DNA of 64,000 bases. Source: Calothrix sp. NIES-2100 (GTDB lineage Bacteria; Cyanobacteriota; Cyanobacteriia; Cyanobacteriales; Nostocaceae). The translations under genes were made by a program, and so were the position numbers. Positions within the stretch are counted from its first letter, which is position 1, and each line of letters starts with the position of its first letter. Below are positions 9,608-18,978 of this stretch, one piece after another. The stretch lies in contig NZ_AP018178.1 of assembly GCF_002368195.1 (NCBI RefSeq), positions 7,328,645 through 7,392,644 on the forward strand. Direction: 5' to 3'. The notes beneath the pieces are model-generated. The model worked only from the letters and a program-made list of their open reading frames with translations. It was not told where the DNA came from and ran no database searches.

Positions 9608-9788
9608 ACTCAACTCCATATACAGGCATTTTTACCACCATAGAATTGTTTTGCCAGCAAAATCTTCTATCTTGAGGCAAATGCTAGCTTTCAATTTAAA
9701 GTGGAAAATTTCCTGCTAGGGAGTCTTTAGAGACGCTAATTACCATATACAGGCATGATAGAAATTGATATTCAAGAGCAATTTTCAA

Positions 9789-10274
9789 ATGACTATTTAC
9801 TTTTACAAGGTTTGGCAGCCTTATGGCTGTTTTTCTAACTTTTCTCCCCACGGAATTAAAATCCAGGGTACTTACTGGCCAACGGTTGAGCATTATTATC
9901 AAGCCCAAAAGTTTGTCGGTAGCATAGATGCGGTGATTATACCCGTGATCCATAATGCCAGAACTCCAGAAGAAGCTGCTGCTTTAGGACGCTGTAGTAG
10001 CCGCCAAATCCGCGCCGATTGGTGTCAGGTAAAAACTCAGGTGATGCGAGAAGCTGTCCTCAAAAAGTTTCTCACTCATGCCGAAATTCGAGATATCCTC
10101 CTAGATACAGGCGATGAAATTTTAGTAGAAAATTCGCCCAATGATTATTTTTGGGGCTGTGGTGTCAATCAAACCGGTGAAAATCATCTTGGTAAAGTTT
10201 TGATGAGTGTACGTGAAGAAATCCGCAAGCTAGTCTCTGTCACAGCAATTGCCGAAAAGCATTTGCATCATTAA
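9789..10274 (+). CDS. NADAR family protein (YbiA-like N-glycosidase)
   Basis: A 161-residue single-domain protein. It opens with FYKVWQPYGCFSNFSPH and continues with WPTVEHYYQAQKF and a C-terminal NDYFWGCGVNQTGENHLGK block, the defining motifs of the NADAR/RibX superfamily. Characterised members cleave N-glycosidic bonds of riboflavin-pathway intermediates or remove ADP-ribose from modified guanine in DNA. The conserved Glu and Asn residues expected for catalysis appear present. An upstream in-frame ATG (9765) would add eight residues; 9789 fits the usual family N-terminus. Substrate is not decided by the sequence. Confidence 0.88.
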   Translation: MTIYFYKVWQPYGCFSNFSPHGIKIQGTYWPTVEHYYQAQKFVGSIDAVIIPVIHNARTPEEAAALGRCSSRQIRADWCQVKTQVMREAVLKKFLTHAEIRDILLDTGDEILVENSPNDYFWGCGVNQTGENHLGKVLMSVREEIRKLVSVTAIAEKHLHH

Positions 10275-10761
10275 TTACATTAATACACTGACTAAGCGAT
10301 TAAGAGGGGGGAATAACTACATTCCCCTTATTAAATAGCTTTTAACTATATAACTTCTGTAGTATTTGATTATTTATCTTTTAAAAAAATTATATATGCG
10401 TAAATATTTATACAATCATAGAGCAGATTATAAAATTTTATAATTTGCATAAAATTACCGTATGCATCTGAAGATTTATGGTTATAAAATTAATTGTTTA
10501 ATAATTAACTTTTTCTTAATATTTTAGCCTGTAAACCTCAAAGATTTCCAGAGGAAGTACAGGTAAGCATGAGTTGGATAGACCTTTTCTAGACAGCTTC
10601 CGTTTGGAGAAAAACATCAGAGTAACCGTACCCTCAAATTAGGGTTATAAAAACATCCTTAAATAGGGGAAATGTCTGGAAAAAGGTGAAATTTAATTCA
10701 GCGAACAAACTTTATTCAGGAAAAGTTTAATTATTATACATTACTTTAGTGTAGATAACTA
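10275..10761. other. AT-rich intergenic region upstream of phytochrome kinase
   Basis: 487 bases with no gene. The left end carries a small hairpin (10308-10327); the rest is very AT-rich and should contain the promoter of the kinase gene at 10762. Confidence 0.5.
10308..10327 (+). terminator. Possible terminator after NADAR gene
   Basis: A 7-bp stem, GGGGAAT (10308-10314) with ATTCCCC (10321-10327), around a 6-base loop, followed by a T/A-rich stretch. It sits 33 bases past the stop. The T-tract is weak. Confidence 0.45.
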
Positions 10762-13563
10762 ATGAGATTTACCGATCAACTAGATGGGTTGCAGCAACCC
10801 TTTGATCCACAAGGTTTACTGCACCGAATGACCAGTCAGATTAGGCGATCGCTGGAACTTCCAGAAATCTTGACAGCTACCGTTGCAGAAGTGCGTTCAT
10901 TTTTAGCTACAGACCGAGTAATGGTTTATCGGTTTGATACTGATGATAGTGGTGAGGTGATTGCTGAATCTATTCATGAGCAGCGGTTACCATCTCTATT
11001 GGGGTTGCATTTTCCCGCAAATGATATTCCACAGTATTCTAGAGAAATGTTTATTACAGCCCGACAAAGGGTAATTGTGGATGTAGTTAATGGCAAAACT
11101 AGCTTATCACAACCATATTCCCCAGAAACCAACGAACCTCTAGAAACAGAAAATACCCAGGCTCGAGAAGTAGATCCATGTCATCTTAAATACTTAACAG
11201 CAATGGGAGTACAGTCTTCCTTAGTAGTGCCAATTTTGCATCGCGATCTGAAAGAGCAATCAGCAAAGCCGCAACTGTGGGGATTGTTAGTATCGCACCA
11301 CAGCCAGCCACGAACTATTTTGCAGTGGGAACTTAAAGTATTACAACAAGTGACAGATCAGGTAGAAATTGCGATCGCTCAAAGCAATCTACTCAGTGAA
11401 ACCCGTTCCCAGCAACAACAACAAGCCATTATTAACCAAATCACGATTCTGTTGCATCAATTGCCCACCATCCAATTACAAACCGCCCTAGAAACAACTA
11501 TTAATGCTTTTGATGGTACAGGTGGCAGACTTTATATTGAGCAGAGTCGGGAACTTTATACCTGGGGTGAACAACCCAACTTACCCTTTGAATCCGAAAA
11601 CATTGTGATCGAACAGCATCCCGTGTGGCAAAACTGGATAGCTGAGTGCAAACCCAGTCAGGTTTTAGCAATTTGTGACCTTTACAAAGAAACGCGGTTG
11701 CGAGTTTTAGCGGTGGGGTTTCAATTTACTAAGATTCGCGGCATATTGGTAATTCCCTTATATTATCGCCACAATTTTATCGGTGTTTTAAGTATATTTC
11801 GTCCAGAATTTGATACCGAAATTTTGTGGGCTGGACGCTGTGAACAAAACCAGCGACAACAACTACCTCAGCTTTCCTTTGATGTTTGGCGAGAGGAAAA
11901 AAAAGGACAAGCACCTGAATGGAAACTGAAAGACATTTTTCTCGGACAAGCATTAGGCTATCACTTCTCAATGGCAATTCAGCAGATGCAAATGTACCAA
12001 CAGGTGCAGTTACTGAATACTAACCTAGAACAGAGAATTGATCGGCAAACCGATGAATTACAAAAATCATTACTGTTTACCAAAGTCATCAAGCAAATCA
12101 CAGAGCAAATCCGCAGTACATTAGACTTAAAAATTACTCTGCAAACAATTGTGCAGGAAGTTCGCCCTTTGCTAAATTCCGACCGGGTATTGATTTACAA
12201 AATATCAGCTGAATCTGAAGGTCAGGTGATTGTAGAAGAGATCCACGGCAATTATCCCTCAGTGTTGGGAATTAAAGCACCACAAGAATGCTTTCCTGAT
12301 GAGTATACTCTGCTTTACGCTCAAGGGAGAATGCGGGCAATTCACAATGTGTCAACAGCTAATTTGAGTGATTGTCATCGAGAGTTTTTGCAGAGTCTGC
12401 AAGTGCAAGCTAACTTAATTATACCCATTAAAATGGGTATGCAACTATGGGGATTACTGATTGCTCATCAGTGTGATGCTCCCCGAAATTGGCAAGATGG
12501 GGAAATTGAGTTAATGCTACAGTTAGCAGATCAGGCGGCGATCGCTATTCAGCAAGCACAACTCTACGAACAAAGCCATGCGGCTGAAACTCAGGCTAAA
12601 GCCAAAGCTCAACAGTTAGAGCAGACATTACATGAACTCCAACAAACACAAACACAATTAATTCAAACTGAAAAAATGTCTAGCTTGGGACAGTTAGTTG
12701 CTGGAGTCGCACACGAAATTAACAATCCCGTTAACTTTATCTATGGTAATTTGTCTTACGCTAGTGATTATAGCCACCAACTACTACAACTTTTAACCCT
12801 CTACCAGTCCCATTATCCTACTCCCGATCGCGAAATTATTTCCTTAGAACAAGCGATCGATGTGGAATTTGTGGCACAAGATTTGCCAAAACTGATCTCT
12901 TCTATGCAAGTAGGAGCCGAGCGCATTTCCTCAATAGTACAATCTTTACGCAATTTCTCTCGCTTGGATGAGGCTGAATATAAGCCTGTTGATCTCCACG
13001 AAGGCATTGACAATACTTTACTAATTTTACAACATCGTCTCAAATCCACTGTCCATTTCCCTGGTGTGAAGGTAGTCAAAGACTATGGTGATTTACCTTT
13101 AGTCAAATGTTATGCTGGACAACTGAATCAGGTATTCATGAATATTCTCACCAACGCTATTGATTCTTTGGAAATAAAAGCCCAGTCCGATCAATCCTTC
13201 ATCCCTTCCATCTGTATTTCCACTAGAGTCTCAGCAGATAACTCCTTTGTACTGATTCGCATAGCCGATAATGGGACGGGAATGACAGAAGAGGTGAAAA
13301 GGCGGATTTTTGATCCATTTTTCACAACTAAGCCTGTGGGTAAGGGTACAGGACTAGGTCTAGCTATTAGTTATCAGATTATGGTCGAAAAGCATGGAGG
13401 AGTAATTGAGTGTGTCTCAGAATTGGGAAAAGGTACAGAGTTCTGGATGGAGTTAGCTCTCAACCCCCAATGCAAACTCAATCATCAATATATCAGTTCT
13501 GTACTGCCAACCTCACAAAAATGGGAAATCAACACTAATTTTCAAAACTTAAAAAATTACTGA
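10762..13563 (+). CDS. Knotless phytochrome-like histidine kinase (GAF-PHY-GAF-HisKA-HATPase)
   Basis: A 933-residue soluble sensor kinase. GAF1 (about 25-205) has the bilin-pocket FPANDIP motif (84-90) and a Cys140-His141 pair in PCHLKYLTAMGV, as in bilin-attaching phytochromes. Residues about 215-410 look like a PHY domain with tongue motifs FRPEF and WAG (356-358) and PQLSF (369-373), where the usual PRxSF Arg is Gln. No N-terminal PAS precedes GAF1, so it is of the Cph2-like, knotless type. GAF2 (about 440-600) looks like a cyanobacteriochrome GAF: Cys538-His539, and Cys510-Phe511 in a QECF variant of the DXCF motif. A coiled coil leads to HisKA (His651 in AHEINNP) and a full HATPase with GKGTGLGL near 859. 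No cognate response regulator is adjacent. A light-sensing role is inferred from motifs. Confidence 0.88.
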   Translation: MRFTDQLDGLQQPFDPQGLLHRMTSQIRRSLELPEILTATVAEVRSFLATDRVMVYRFDTDDSGEVIAESIHEQRLPSLLGLHFPANDIPQYSREMFITARQRVIVDVVNGKTSLSQPYSPETNEPLETENTQAREVDPCHLKYLTAMGVQSSLVVPILHRDLKEQSAKPQLWGLLVSHHSQPRTILQWELKVLQQVTDQVEIAIAQSNLLSETRSQQQQQAIINQITILLHQLPTIQLQTALETTINAFDGTGGRLYIEQSRELYTWGEQPNLPFESENIVIEQHPVWQNWIAECKPSQVLAICDLYKETRLRVLAVGFQFTKIRGILVIPLYYRHNFIGVLSIFRPEFDTEILWAGRCEQNQRQQLPQLSFDVWREEKKGQAPEWKLKDIFLGQALGYHFSMAIQQMQMYQQVQLLNTNLEQRIDRQTDELQKSLLFTKVIKQITEQIRSTLDLKITLQTIVQEVRPLLNSDRVLIYKISAESEGQVIVEEIHGNYPSVLGIKAPQECFPDEYTLLYAQGRMRAIHNVSTANLSDCHREFLQSLQVQANLIIPIKMGMQLWGLLIAHQCDAPRNWQDGEIELMLQLADQAAIAIQQAQLYEQSHAAETQAKAKAQQLEQTLHELQQTQTQLIQTEKMSSLGQLVAGVAHEINNPVNFIYGNLSYASDYSHQLLQLLTLYQSHYPTPDREIISLEQAIDVEFVAQDLPKLISSMQVGAERISSIVQSLRNFSRLDEAEYKPVDLHEGIDNTLLILQHRLKSTVHFPGVKVVKDYGDLPLVKCYAGQLNQVFMNILTNAIDSLEIKAQSDQSFIPSICISTRVSADNSFVLIRIADNGTGMTEEVKRRIFDPFFTTKPVGKGTGLGLAISYQIMVEKHGGVIECVSELGKGTEFWMELALNPQCKLNHQYISSVLPTSQKWEINTNFQNLKNY

Positions 13564-14104
13564 GCTATTACTCATTAAGCTAGTAATTTGAATGATATTT
13601 AGATTGGGTATTTGGCTAAAATAACTTCATATATTTTCAATATTGAGCGCCAGCAAAAGTAAAGTTTATTGGCAAAAAATTCTCTACTGCTTCCTTGGTG
13701 CTAATCTAATAATTGAAGCTAAAAAGCTTCCCCGGCAAATATAACAGATGCACGGGAAAATAAGTAAGAGGTAAAAGACGCTGTTTGATTGACTTCTGTC
13801 TCGCCAAAAAATCAACAACACCCAACGCGAAAACTGATATTTCCTCAAATATTTAACATCAGGGGGCGCTGTAACTGCTTTTCATTGCTTTAATACAAAG
13901 TGATGAAATCTTAGTACATCCCTGGCTAGGATAAACAATCAGAGGAAAGAATTCAGGAAGTAGATGTTTGGGTGTTGTTGTGTTTAATTTGCTGTTGAGT
14001 GTTGACTGTTGCGCTCTAAACAACTAACAATAGACCATTCACAGCAAAATTGTTATAAGCTTGTACGAAGTTCAATAGCATTCATACAGTTAAAATAGCG
14101 CCTT
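13564..14104. other. Intergenic region
   Basis: 541 bases between two plus-strand genes. No reading frame of note, no obvious RNA gene and no strong hairpin. It presumably carries the promoter of the gene at 14105. Confidence 0.45.
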
Positions 14105-14875
14105 ATGTCCATTATTGCGCTCAGAGCATGGTATATACAAGATTATGAGCCGATTCCAGAACTGGAAAAACGTCCGCCAGACATTCGTCTGAGTAAGAAA
14201 AGCCTGCTGAGATCGGGTTTGAGAGCAGACTTTCTAGAAGACAGCGATGAAGTGAAAACATCGACTTGGTTTGGGCGCTATCTGGAAGGAGAAAATATTG
14301 AATTTTATATTGAAGGTAGTGGGGGCTATAGCGTCGCTAATATTGACTTGATCAGTCATGAAATTTATTTCACCAAGCAGGCGCTGTTAGCTCAATTAGA
14401 ACCAACAATTTTTTTATGTTATCAAACTGAGTATGCCGCAGCGAGTGATGCTTTGCGAGCTGGGGTGCAAAAAAGTTTAGTAACTTTGAACAAGCGATCG
14501 CGCCTTCCCCTGACACTAGTAGAATCATATCGTCCGGGAAATGGCCCCTTAAGGCTTTCTGCGGGGATTCTGCGCAAAATCCGCAAGAGTTTATTATTTA
14601 TTGCAGACACCACAGCGATCGCTACCATCTCTGGTAAAGAAACTACACAATTAATTCCTAGCCCGAATGTCTGTATTGAAATTGGCTATGCGATCCAAAG
14701 TAAGCGATCGGAACAAATTTTACTAGCACAAATGCAACGCCCAGACTTAGAAGGAGAATTTCCCTTTGATTTACCCAAGCAGCAAATTCTCCAATTCCAA
14801 GACAGTGCAGAACTAAATAAAATTCTCACAGATGCAATTCAAGCCCAGTTAGCCAGGTTTAAGCTGTTTTTTTGA
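14105..14875 (+). CDS. TIR-like domain protein with conserved N-terminal region
   Basis: A 256-residue protein without signal peptide or membrane segment. Residues 1-90 match nothing I recognise. From about 98 onward the order of elements fits a TIR-like fold: strand TIFLCYQTEY, helix, strand LPLTLVE, then KSLLFIADTT, the SPNVCIEIGYAI motif (canonical form NPNVxxELGYA, with the candidate catalytic Glu), and a final FPFDLPKQQILQF...L block. Proteins with this arrangement include nucleotide-binding and NAD-cleaving immune effectors as well as uncharacterised sensors. The fold assignment is from motif order only, so activity is inference. It lies between the phytochrome kinase and an MBL-fold gene 71 bases downstream on the same strand. 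Confidence 0.6.
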   Translation: MSIIALRAWYIQDYEPIPELEKRPPDIRLSKKSLLRSGLRADFLEDSDEVKTSTWFGRYLEGENIEFYIEGSGGYSVANIDLISHEIYFTKQALLAQLEPTIFLCYQTEYAAASDALRAGVQKSLVTLNKRSRLPLTLVESYRPGNGPLRLSAGILRKIRKSLLFIADTTAIATISGKETTQLIPSPNVCIEIGYAIQSKRSEQILLAQMQRPDLEGEFPFDLPKQQILQFQDSAELNKILTDAIQAQLARFKLFF

Positions 14876-14946
14876 TCACAATTCGTTTTCTGTTAAAAAT
14901 TGTAAAGAAATTCATAATATAAGGTAGGTGTTATCTTTAATGTGAT

Positions 14947-15705
14947 ATGCATTTAACTTGGTTAGACAGCAATAGTTGGCTGATTGAAATCGCAGGTAAA
15001 CGAATCCTACTAGATCCTTGGCTAGTTGGTGCGTTAACCTTCAGTAACTTGGATTGGCTATTCAAAGGTACTCGACCAAAAGAACGCCCCATACCAGAAA
15101 ATATTGACCTGATTCTGCTGTCTCAGGGTTTGGAAGACCATACTCACCCACCAACACTACAACAACTCAATCGCCAAATTCCTGTGGTAGCTTCTTTGAG
15201 TGCAGCAAAAGTAGTGCAGAAGTTAGGTTACACCTCTGTGACAGCGCTAAATCACGGTGAAACTTTCACATTCAATCATCAAATAGAAATCAAAGCTACT
15301 CAGGGTATGTTTGCAGGCCCGAACACAGTAGAAAATGGTTATCTCCTCAAGGATTTGCAGAGTGGTTTAACCTTATATTACGATCCTCATGGAACTCATG
15401 ACCCCAAAATCCAGCAAGCTGCACCAGTAGATGTGGTAATTACGCCCCTGATTGATTTGGCGCTACCCTTAGTGGGGCCGATTATTAAAGGAACAAACAA
15501 AGCCTTGGAAGTAGCAAAGTGGTTAAAACCCCAAGTAATGCTACCCACAGCTGCGGGAGGTGATGTCATATTTGAAGGATTGATCAACAAATTGCTCACG
15601 ACTACGGGTAGTGTTGAGGAATTTCGGGCATCATTAGCCAAGAATAATTTGACCACACAAGTAATTGAACCATTACCAGGCGATCGCATTGAGTTGCAAT
15701 TATAA
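14947..15705 (+). CDS. Metallo-beta-lactamase-fold protein with degenerate metal site
   Basis: A 252-residue UlaG-like MBL-fold protein: strands WLIEIAGKRILLDPW at the start, a Gly/Asp-rich core and a C-terminal helical part. The family's HxHxDH metal motif reads Q60-G-L-E-D-H65 here, so the first two His ligands are Gln and Leu; Asp64 and His65 remain, followed by His67. A single-metal or non-catalytic function is therefore likely. From memory, a similar SQGLxDH form occurs in other cyanobacterial relatives, so it is probably conserved and not a local mutation. It follows the TIR-like gene by 71 bases and could be co-transcribed with it. Confidence 0.8.
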   Translation: MHLTWLDSNSWLIEIAGKRILLDPWLVGALTFSNLDWLFKGTRPKERPIPENIDLILLSQGLEDHTHPPTLQQLNRQIPVVASLSAAKVVQKLGYTSVTALNHGETFTFNHQIEIKATQGMFAGPNTVENGYLLKDLQSGLTLYYDPHGTHDPKIQQAAPVDVVITPLIDLALPLVGPIIKGTNKALEVAKWLKPQVMLPTAAGGDVIFEGLINKLLTTTGSVEEFRASLAKNNLTTQVIEPLPGDRIELQL

Positions 15706-15733
15706 AAATTCGTAGTTGGGGCTAAAGTCCTGA

Positions 15734-16939
15734 CTACGAGACCATATCCTTAATTAGTTGAATATGTTTAGGTAGTAAATCAGCTAAATCGTAACGTTCC
15801 AGCACAGTTTTTCTTGCATTGACGCGAATTTCTGCCATCTTGGTTGGGTGATCTAAGACTTCATCAATGCGATCGGCAATTTTCTTTGGCGAGAAGAAAT
15901 CTACCAATAAACCATTTTCACCATCGCGAATCACCTCAGTTACAGGCCCAGTATCAGAACCTAAGACTAAGCATCCTGTGGACATAGCTTCAATCATCGA
16001 CCAAGAAAGTACAAATGGTCTGGTTAAATAAACATGTACAGAAGATGCTTGAATTACTTTGAGATATTGTCCATAGGGTAAAGTCCCAGTAAAGTGAACC
16101 CTTGATAAATCGAGGGGAACTTTTTTCAGCATAAAATCTTTGTAGCCGCTACCATCTGGTAAAGATTTACCGTAGCAAACTCGATCAGCTCCCACAATTA
16201 CTACATGACAATTTGGTCTTCGCTCTTGGACATAAGCAATAGATTCAATAAACTGAGGAAAACCGCGATACGGTTCCATACCCCGCGCCACATATGTGAC
16301 AATTTCATCGACACCAGAGAGGTCAAGTAATGGTAGTACAAGCTTAGCTTGGGGATTGGGTTGAAAGAATTCTGTATCAACTCCATCATGCAGCACGGAA
16401 ATCTTATTCTGAAATTCTGGGGGAAACTGAGATTTTTGCCAATTTGTTGGTGAAAGACCGCGATCGCAAGTATATAAATCAATTAATATCGGTGCATTTT
16501 TGACCCGGATACGTGCTACATCATCAACAGTAAGTGGCTCGGTTGGATCAAAATCTGCATCTGAGCCATGAGCATGGTAAAACCATTCAAAGTAACATAT
16601 TAGCCGTGAATCTGGGAATGCATCCTTGACAAATAAAGTGGGTCCCCAGCCAGAATGACCGCAAATTACATCCGGTACAAAGCCTTTTGCTTTGAGTTGT
16701 TCAGCTAGCTTGTAGACAGCTTGACCATGCAATACCGCACCTTCTAATGGACGAACGTAATGATGGGTTGAAGGATGGGGATCGCGATTTGGTTCAAAAA
16801 TCACCTTATTAACACCAGATAGAGTGACTTCGCGATTTTTAGTACCAAATACAACCACATTCTTTGGATCTTGCGCCAGAGTTAAAGCTACGTGACGGTA
16901 TTGAGCTGGGAAATTGTTATGGAGAAATAGAATTCGCAT
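15734..16939 (-). CDS. Glycosyltransferase family 4
   Basis: A 401-residue GT-B enzyme beginning MRILFLHNNFPAQYRHVA. The N-terminal half carries the CGHSGWGPTLFVKDAFP segment typical of one cyanobacterial/proteobacterial GT4 group. The C-terminal half has GMEPYRGFPQFIE and the donor-site region SWSMIEAMSTGCLVLGSDTGPV; the second Glu of the usual E-x7-E is not obvious. It converges with the MBL-fold gene (28 bases apart). The PhnD-like gene lies upstream on the same strand... in the sense that it ends at 17000, 60 bases before this start, so the two could be transcribed together. Acceptor and sugar are unknown. Confidence 0.88.
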   Translation of the reverse strand: MRILFLHNNFPAQYRHVALTLAQDPKNVVVFGTKNREVTLSGVNKVIFEPNRDPHPSTHHYVRPLEGAVLHGQAVYKLAEQLKAKGFVPDVICGHSGWGPTLFVKDAFPDSRLICYFEWFYHAHGSDADFDPTEPLTVDDVARIRVKNAPILIDLYTCDRGLSPTNWQKSQFPPEFQNKISVLHDGVDTEFFQPNPQAKLVLPLLDLSGVDEIVTYVARGMEPYRGFPQFIESIAYVQERRPNCHVVIVGADRVCYGKSLPDGSGYKDFMLKKVPLDLSRVHFTGTLPYGQYLKVIQASSVHVYLTRPFVLSWSMIEAMSTGCLVLGSDTGPVTEVIRDGENGLLVDFFSPKKIADRIDEVLDHPTKMAEIRVNARKTVLERYDLADLLPKHIQLIKDMVS

Positions 16940-16999
16940 ATAGGGATGAGGGACTAGGGGGACAAGAAGGACAAATGACTATTGACCATTGACCATTGA

Positions 17000-17866
17000 C
17001 TATTGACTATTGACAAACAGCCGCACAGGTTTGGTTTGAAGTTGAGGGGTAATTAATTTAACTCGCTCAACTACAGAAATCATGTATTGGTAATCCGGTA
17101 GTGTCCCGTTGGGTACGTATCCGACTTCTTGCGCTAAAGTTGAAGGAAAATCACCTAGGACTTTGCGGATGTACTCTTGGCGGTTGCGTTCGACATTAGG
17201 GCCAATCAAAACTACACCAGGTGGGACATAATGTGGATCTGTATAAAGTATGCGAAACTGAGTTTGTTGTAATTGGGAACTGTAAAGATTATATTCAGTG
17301 ATCGACACAGCACCAGCAGTAGCTTTGCCTATAGCTACCCATTCCATAACTGTTCTTGGTGTGGGTGCAGAAATGACATCAGTGAGTGTCAGACCATAAA
17401 GATTGAACAGGGGAAAATAATATCCTGTTGCTGAACCAGGTTGACCTAAAGCTACTGTTTGACCTTGTAGCTGTTTTAATTCCTGGATTGGGCTTTCGGC
17501 GCGAACTACAAAAACCGATCGCAAATTACTCACACCGACTAAAGGAAAAAGTCCTACATATTGATAGCGCGCGATCGCAATTGCAGCTAAACCAGGTGGT
17601 GCAAATACCAAATCCCAAGCCCGCGCTTCTAGGCGCTCAATTGCTTTATTTTCGTTAAACGCAGGTTCTAGCTTAATGTGTGATTTGGTTTTTTCTGCTA
17701 GGTAGCGATTGAATTTCGCGTACTGGGTAATTATTTCTTCTCCACTACCATAGCTGATAGTGCCAATTTTTAATTCACCTTCACCCGGCGGTTTTGGTTT
17801 ACATGCATGAACTACCAAAAACAGTATTTGGAAAAGAAAAAAACGACGAGATAATTTCCAAGACAT
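17000..17866 (-). CDS. PhnD-like periplasmic substrate-binding protein
   Basis: A 288-residue protein. The N-terminal hydrophobic stretch ends at LVVHAC, a plausible lipobox (Cys22). The mature part matches PhnD/SsuA-type binding proteins: KIGTISYGSGEEIITQYAKFNRYLAEKT, then DLVFAPPGLAAIA and a LKQLQGQTVALGQPGSATGYYFP hinge block (quoted in part). Family members bind phosphonates, phosphite or related oxyanions, or act as the sensing subunit of signalling systems. No permease or ATPase is adjacent. A haem-type HAMP sensor starts divergently 185 bases away. The ligand is not predictable from sequence alone. The gene's 3' end runs into TTGACTA-type heptamer repeats. Confidence 0.8.
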   Translation of the reverse strand: MSWKLSRRFFLFQILFLVVHACKPKPPGEGELKIGTISYGSGEEIITQYAKFNRYLAEKTKSHIKLEPAFNENKAIERLEARAWDLVFAPPGLAAIAIARYQYVGLFPLVGVSNLRSVFVVRAESPIQELKQLQGQTVALGQPGSATGYYFPLFNLYGLTLTDVISAPTPRTVMEWVAIGKATAGAVSITEYNLYSSQLQQTQFRILYTDPHYVPPGVVLIGPNVERNRQEYIRKVLGDFPSTLAQEVGYVPNGTLPDYQYMISVVERVKLITPQLQTKPVRLFVNSQ

Positions 17867-18051
17867 TAGTAATTTTGTTGAGCAAAAACTATCTAGATTT
17901 CAAGCTGAGGAGTAGTACAGCCTAATAATAAACTATGGTTCAATTAATATTTGTTTACTTTTGATGGATCTGCTATAAACCCGCTATAAGTAAGATTAGC
18001 AAGGTTAAGTTTTTGCAGTTGTATGTAAAGTTTTGTCTAGAGATAATCATT

Positions 18052-18963
18052 ATGCTAAAAAAAATCAAGGATTTGAATATTGGTACTAAATTTAACTTGC
18101 TTTTGATCGTAGTTTTTATCATTAGCATTGTCATAAGTGGCACTGCCTTATCAAGTTTACTCCAGCAAAGAGCGCAAAATGAAGTTGCTACGAAAGCACT
18201 GATTCTGAGTAAGACTATGAACTCAGTAAGAAAATATACACAAGACCGCGTAAATCCCTTACTCAAAGATAGGCTAGAAAGCGAGCCAGTGTTTATCCCA
18301 GAAACAGTACCTGCTTTCTCTGCTACAGAAGTATTTGAGAATTTGCGGAAAAACGAAGAATATAAAAATTTCCTTTACAAAGAAGCAACACTTAATCCGA
18401 CTAACTTGAGAGATAAAGCTGATACTTTTGAAACTCAAATTGTCGAGCGATTCCGCAATAATCCCAAGCTGAAAGAAATTACTGATTTCCGTAATTTACC
18501 GGAAGGAACAGTATTTTATATTGCGCGTCCCTTAGCTATTACAGAACAAAGCTGTCTGCGCTGCCATTCTACCCCAGATCAGGCTCCTAAAAGCCAGTTA
18601 ACAACTTATGGAACAAATAATGGTTTTGGCTGGAAACTCAATGAAATTGTTGCAGCCCAAATCATCTCTGTTCCTTCGGAACAGGTTTTCAATAGTGCGC
18701 AGCAGACTTGGGTTTGGATCATGGGGCTGTTAATTGCTATTTTTGCTATCATCGTTATTTTAATTAACTTCTTAATCAAAAAAACTGTAATTGAGCGAAT
18801 TAGAAAAATTGAAAAAATAGCTCAAAAAGTTAGTACAGGAGACATGACTGCTAATTTTGATGAGGATTACAAAGATGAAATTGGTGGTTTATCTTCAGCA
18901 TTCAATAGGATGAAATATAGTTTACAAATAGCTATCGATATGCTTAATCAGCAGACTCAATAA
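18052..18963 (+). CDS. DUF3365 (Tll0287-like) haem-type sensor with HAMP domain
   Basis: A 303-residue membrane protein. TM1 lies at about 15-37, and an extracytoplasmic DUF3365/Tll0287-like domain follows with the c-type haem motif Cys168-L-R-Cys171-His172. TM2 is near 222-244, then a HAMP domain (about 245-297) with no kinase, cyclase or methyl-acceptor region after it. Related proteins sense redox state or gases through a covalently bound haem. The output must come from a partner, or the protein is a truncated receptor. I chose ATG 18052, not the upstream TTG at 18013, because MLKKIKDLNIGTKF is the usual N-terminus of this class. It converges with the kinase gene ending at 18979. Confidence 0.85.
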   Translation: MLKKIKDLNIGTKFNLLLIVVFIISIVISGTALSSLLQQRAQNEVATKALILSKTMNSVRKYTQDRVNPLLKDRLESEPVFIPETVPAFSATEVFENLRKNEEYKNFLYKEATLNPTNLRDKADTFETQIVERFRNNPKLKEITDFRNLPEGTVFYIARPLAITEQSCLRCHSTPDQAPKSQLTTYGTNNGFGWKLNEIVAAQIISVPSEQVFNSAQQTWVWIMGLLIAIFAIIVILINFLIKKTVIERIRKIEKIAQKVSTGDMTANFDEDYKDEIGGLSSAFNRMKYSLQIAIDMLNQQTQ

Positions 18964-18978
18964 ACTTAACTGGGGTTT

